Shown here in pieces: positions 60,600 to 64,000 of a stretch of DNA of 64,000 nt. Both the position numbers and the translations under genes were made by a program. Origin of the DNA: an uncultured Ruminococcus sp. Its GTDB lineage: Bacteria > Bacillota > Clostridia > Oscillospirales > Acutalibacteraceae. Position 1 is the first letter of the stretch; the number at the start of each line of letters is the position of its first letter. The stretch lies in the NCBI GenBank assembly GCA_902776375.1, contig CACYPV010000010.1, positions 1 through 64,000 of the forward strand, read 5' to 3'. A model generated the notes under the pieces. It was not told where the DNA came from. It searched no databases and saw only the letters and a list, made by a program, of their open reading frames with translations.

Positions 60600-61406
60600 T
60601 TATTTAGCCTTGAGAAGAAGCATGTCGGTCAGGTTGTACTTGTCGGCGATCTCCTTGAGCTTGCCGCTGTCGGCGACCTTCTGCATAGCCTCGTTGACCT
60701 TCTCGGTGGTGTTGCTGTCCTTTCTGAAAGCTGCGCCGTACTGCTCGGGAGCAAAGGACTTGGACTCGATTATAGCAAGATCGGAATAATCGGAATCGGG
60801 TCTGATGGAACCCTTAGCCATGATGAAGTCGATGATGGCGATATCGGATGTACCCGCCTTGACCTCCATAAGAGACATAGCCTGAGATTTGCCGGAAACA
60901 TATTTAGCTTCCTTGAAGAACTCGTCGCCCTGTGCAACTTCCTCGCCTGCGGAGCCTGCCTCGGCAATAACGCTTGCGCCCTTTACGCCCTCGGCGGTCG
61001 CATACTGCTCAACCTTGTCCTTCTTAACTACCATTACCTGCTTGTTCTCCATGTAAGGAGTGGAGATGCTCATGTTTTGCTTTCTTTCGTCGGTGATAGT
61101 CATGCCGTTCCAAATGCAGTCGATAGTCTTTGATTTAAGCTCGACTTCTTTGGAATCCCAGTTGATCTCCTGGAATTTAGCCTTTACGCCCAGCTCCTCG
61201 CAGACAGCCTGCGCGAATTCGGTCTCGAAACCGGTCATTTCACCGTTAGCGTCCTTGAAGTTCATCGGCTCAAACAGGGTCATACCTATGACCATTTCGC
61301 CTTTGTCCTTGATGTAATCCCAGTCGGTCTTGTTTGAGCTTCCGCAGCCGACCAGCATCAATGCCGCGAACACGCAGACCATTACTAATGCCAATACTTT
61401 TTTCAT
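60600..61406 (-). CDS. polar amino-acid ABC transporter, substrate-binding lipoprotein
   Basis: A 268-residue extracellular solute-binding protein (SBP_bac_3). The lipobox LVGC puts the acylated Cys near 21. The ligand domain has MVIGMTLFEPMNFKDANG near 37, FETEFAQAVCEELGVKAKFQ and WNGMTITDERKQNM, a pattern shared with glutamine/cystine binders. The exact amino acid is not clear. ATG at 61406 follows CGGAGG. It heads the operon behind promoter 61459-61487. Confidence 0.92.
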   Translation of the reverse strand: MKKVLALVMVCVFAALMLVGCGSSNKTDWDYIKDKGEMVIGMTLFEPMNFKDANGEMTGFETEFAQAVCEELGVKAKFQEINWDSKEVELKSKTIDCIWNGMTITDERKQNMSISTPYMENKQVMVVKKDKVEQYATAEGVKGASVIAEAGSAGEEVAQGDEFFKEAKYVSGKSQAMSLMEVKAGTSDIAIIDFIMAKGSIRPDSDYSDLAIIESKSFAPEQYGAAFRKDSNTTEKVNEAMQKVADSGKLKEIADKYNLTDMLLLKAK

Positions 61407-61431
61407 TGTTTTTTCCTCCGTTTTTTTAAAT

Positions 61432-61446
61432 TGCGTACAAAATACG
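61432..61446. promoter_or_regulatory. GCGTA-TACGC dyad in the ABC operon leader
   Basis: GCGTACAAAATACGC is a perfect 5-base inverted repeat with a 5-base centre (61433-61447), between the promoter and the ribosome site. It could be an operator. Confidence 0.35.
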
Positions 61447-61458
61447 CACAGCAAGTTT

Positions 61459-61487
61459 ATTATACATTATCACATTACTAAAGTAAA
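61459..61487 (-). promoter_or_regulatory. sigma-A promoter of the amino-acid ABC operon
   Basis: On the minus strand TTTACT (61482-61487), a 17-base spacer and TATAAT (61459-61464). Confidence 0.7.
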
Positions 61488-61531
61488 GTGTTTTTTTGAA
61501 AAACTTGCCTATTTAGCAAATATTTTCACAC

Positions 61532-61566
61532 AAAAAAAGAAGCCGGCTCAAAATGAACCGGCTCCG
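61532..61566 (-). terminator. rho-independent terminator of the amylase gene
   Basis: On the minus strand AGCCGG and CCGGCT pair across an 11-base loop and are followed by TCTTTTTTT. Confidence 0.8.
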
Positions 61567-61583
61567 ATAAACAGTGTATTTGA

Positions 61584-63980
61584 TTATTTAAGGTATGTAG
61601 TGCTGGTGTCGCCGATAGCTCCGTTGATTCCGGTAAAGCCGGAAGCGCAGCATACGTATACGCGCATGTTAGCAGCGCCGAGAGTAGAAACGGTGAGCGT
61701 GCCGTTGGTAACGGTCTTGCGGTCGCCGGTAACGGCGTCGATGTACAGACCGTTGGGCAGGCTCTTGAAGGTAGCGCCGCCCGAGATAGCAACGCAAGCG
61801 AGGCTGTCGGTGCTGTCGTCGGTGTAACGGCGGATGTAAGCCATGTTGCCGCCCGTTACGTAGGTTGAAGAGTTGGTGTACTGACCCTTTTGCAGCGCGG
61901 GGATAGCGCGGCGGATCTTGTTGAGCTTGATGAGGTGCTGTGAAAGCGTGGATTCAAGCGTGCTCTTCACTGTGCCGGAAGCGGTGTATTCGCCGAAGTC
62001 GGACGTGTCTACGTCGCCCTCAAGGTAGTCGCCGAAGTAAGCTCTGCCTGAATTCTCAAGCGAGATAAGCGTGCCCTTATCTATCAGCTCGCCCTTCTTG
62101 AACTCGACCTCAGATCCGTAGTAAATGCAAGGAATACCGCGGAAGGTGAACATCAGGTCAAGGTTCTCAGCCCAAGCCTGAGTGCCGCCCTGGAAGCGAG
62201 TGAACTCGTCGGGCTGTTCGGGAGAGTAGTCGTGCGAATCAACGTACATAACATTGTATGTGGCGTCGTTGTAGTACTTGTCGGAGCTCAATGCCACGCC
62301 GTAAGCGTTGCTTGCGCTGCCGAACATTCTGTGCATCGTAAAGTCGATGGCCTCCATGCCCGAAGCTCTGCTGCGGTCGGGAGTGTGATAGGTCAAGCCG
62401 TTAAGGAAGGCGTTCTGCGAAGTGGGCTGAGCGCTGGGATCGTCTTCCTGCTTGTAGTGATCAAACGTCAGGTTCATATTGTCGTTGATCTCCTCCACGG
62501 AGGTTCCCCAGTTCCAGCTGTTTGCCCACTTGGAATTGCTTTCTTTCCAAGTATAATAGGGAGCGGACTCCTCAGCGTGACCGCGGTACCAAACCTGGGT
62601 ATAGCGGGTGCAGATCTCGCCGAACATCAGGAAGTTGGGCTTGCCTGCAGCGGCAGCGGCGTCCATAAGCTGCTGGTTGAACATCAGGTTAAGAACAACG
62701 CGCGGAACGTGGCGAACGGTGTCAACGCGGAAGCCGTCGACTCCGCGGGCGATATATTCGCCGTAGGTGTCGGTGATGTACTCGGCAACAGCGGGGTTCT
62801 CGGTGTTGAGGTCAACACAGTCGCCCGCGATCTGCGCGAACTTCGTAGTCCAGTCGTCGTAGTTGGGGTTCTGGAAATAGCCCGAGTGATAGTAGTTGTT
62901 CGGGTTATATATCTCGCTGGTTGACATTTTTGTCATTTCGTAATCCTTAGCCTCGGGAATACCCGTGGTTCCGTTGCCCAGGTTGCCGGGATAGGTCACG
63001 TTTTTCATAAGGTTGAGTCTCTGCTGGTACTGGATGCCGGGCTGCTGAGCCCAATACTGCTCGGCAGAAGTGAGACCGTAGGTGTTGAGCAGGTAATCGG
63101 TGGGGATCATGCAATCCTCAAGATTGCCCAAATTTTTGGTTGTGTCCTTTGTGAACAGCGGGCAGAAGTGGCTTTCGCCGAAGTTGCCGGTGTGCTGAAG
63201 AACAACGTCCTGATAGATCTTCATGCCCTTTTCGTGTACGGCACGGATAAGATCATCAAAATCGAAGTCGTCGCTCTCATAGCGGGCGTCTACGGTGGCG
63301 AAATCCATTGCGTGGTAGCCGTGGTAGTCATAGCCCGAAGCGTTGGTAACGACAGGAGTTACCCAAATGGCGTTGAAGCCCAGCGCCTTGATATAGTCGA
63401 GCTTGTCGGCAAGACCCTTGAAGTCGCCGCGCCATGCGGGGTCGCTGTCGGGGTTGTTCGCTACGGAGTCATCCCAGCAGTGAACATTGTTGCCGGTGTC
63501 GCCGTCGTAAAAACGGGTGGTCATTACGAAGTAAAGGGTATCTTCACGGGGGTCAAGGCTCTCGGTGGGGTCTAACTCGTCGGGATTGTACTTTGACCAT
63601 CTGCCATTGCTGAAATACCAATCTGTAGATGCGCTTGTGATCTTTTGCTCCTTGGAGTACTGATTGCCCTGAGCGTCGGTTACAAGAACGTTGACCTTGC
63701 TGATATTACGAACGGTGTAGTTGAACCAATCGCCGGAGGAAACCATTTTTTCGCCCGGATAAGACTGCGACATAGCGCTGTTTGTGGGAAGCGAGTTCCA
63801 CAGGTAAAGATAAGGCTGCGAAAGCCCGTCCTGCCTAACGTGGATAACGATGTTGGTAACGGGGTCTGCGGCGACCGCTTCGTCGGTTTTGACCTCGGCG
63901 GCTGAGCCTGCGATAGCTCCGACAGTCGTTAGCATCACAAGGGCAAGAATGATTGCAAGCGCTTTTTTAATTCTTGTCAT
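61584..63980 (-). CDS. secreted GH13 alpha-amylase with N-terminal CBM26-like module
   Basis: A 798-residue extracellular starch-degrading enzyme. The signal peptide (1-28, ending GSAAEV) is followed by a starch-binding CBM26-like domain (about 42-130). The GH13 barrel (about 147-700) has nucleophile Asp420 in GFRVDTVRHV, acid/base Glu455 in LMFGEIC and Asp584 in YVDSHD, and a C-terminal beta domain follows. No dockerin or sorting motif is seen, so it is probably free. AGGAGGAAATGAT precedes the ATG. Its promoter lies beyond the window edge. Confidence 0.95.
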   Translation of the reverse strand: MTRIKKALAIILALVMLTTVGAIAGSAAEVKTDEAVAADPVTNIVIHVRQDGLSQPYLYLWNSLPTNSAMSQSYPGEKMVSSGDWFNYTVRNISKVNVLVTDAQGNQYSKEQKITSASTDWYFSNGRWSKYNPDELDPTESLDPREDTLYFVMTTRFYDGDTGNNVHCWDDSVANNPDSDPAWRGDFKGLADKLDYIKALGFNAIWVTPVVTNASGYDYHGYHAMDFATVDARYESDDFDFDDLIRAVHEKGMKIYQDVVLQHTGNFGESHFCPLFTKDTTKNLGNLEDCMIPTDYLLNTYGLTSAEQYWAQQPGIQYQQRLNLMKNVTYPGNLGNGTTGIPEAKDYEMTKMSTSEIYNPNNYYHSGYFQNPNYDDWTTKFAQIAGDCVDLNTENPAVAEYITDTYGEYIARGVDGFRVDTVRHVPRVVLNLMFNQQLMDAAAAAGKPNFLMFGEICTRYTQVWYRGHAEESAPYYTWKESNSKWANSWNWGTSVEEINDNMNLTFDHYKQEDDPSAQPTSQNAFLNGLTYHTPDRSRASGMEAIDFTMHRMFGSASNAYGVALSSDKYYNDATYNVMYVDSHDYSPEQPDEFTRFQGGTQAWAENLDLMFTFRGIPCIYYGSEVEFKKGELIDKGTLISLENSGRAYFGDYLEGDVDTSDFGEYTASGTVKSTLESTLSQHLIKLNKIRRAIPALQKGQYTNSSTYVTGGNMAYIRRYTDDSTDSLACVAISGGATFKSLPNGLYIDAVTGDRKTVTNGTLTVSTLGAANMRVYVCCASGFTGINGAIGDTSTTYLK

Positions 63981-64000
63981 ATCATTTCCTCCTAACTAAG

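Overview
The window reads as chromosome of a spore-forming, anaerobic Clostridia-type bacterium, most likely in the Ruminococcus/Oscillospiraceae neighbourhood (inference; no database search was possible). Evidence: an uninterrupted sporulation sigma-K with pro-sequence, Rex, RNase M5, a rubredoxin-first (reverse) rubrerythrin, strong AGGAGG ribosome sites, TTGACA-17-TATAAT promoters, a secreted GH13 amylase with an N-terminal starch-binding module, and a second secreted starch-binding-like surface protein. No tRNA, rRNA, CRISPR array, integrase, transposase or prophage gene was recognised.

Layout. 1-4.9 kb: pyrophosphatase, two rRNA methyltransferases coupled to a small membrane protein, a 35-residue Cys-repeat peptide, a LUD protein and a cell-wall amidase. 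5.0-7.3 kb: rubrerythrin followed by a small accessory array in which the 3' tail of the rubrerythrin gene recurs twice, each copy closing a small AT-richer gene, then a BrnTA-like module with a truncated toxin between 22-bp direct repeats. 8.0-18.7 kb: nine genes, every junction overlapping, encoding amidohydrolase, small-molecule kinase-like, GNAT, zinc-finger PP-loop ATPase, mini UbiA-like membrane protein, rifampin-phosphotransferase-like dikinase, DUF3419 (BtaA-like) and two adenylate-forming enzymes; it looks like an uncharacterised biosynthetic operon. 18.8-33 kb: mostly housekeeping genes on the minus strand (exonuclease III, RNase M5, DNA pol III delta, PRTase, HIT, YihY, SDR, methyltransferase, a second amidohydrolase, patatin, MutS-like, hydrolase) with sigK on the plus strand. 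33-37.4 kb: a lipoprotein, then an AT-rich DUF262/DUF1524 putative defence gene between a detached methyltransferase tail and the intact rlmD gene. 37.6-48 kb: murC, an HtrA protease, the aconitase-isocitrate dehydrogenase-rex operon with a Rex-like operator over its -10 box, typA and an exonuclease. 48-64 kb: comF, starch-binding protein, alaS, a cell-wall/folate/nucleotide operon (tmk to U32), a polar amino-acid ABC transporter and the amylase.

Two features run through the window. Accessory genes sit at re-duplicated 3' ends of host genes (rubrerythrin, rlmD). Short tandem repeats, many of them heptamers with a CTAR core, lie against stop codons of unrelated genes. Both are described in the findings.
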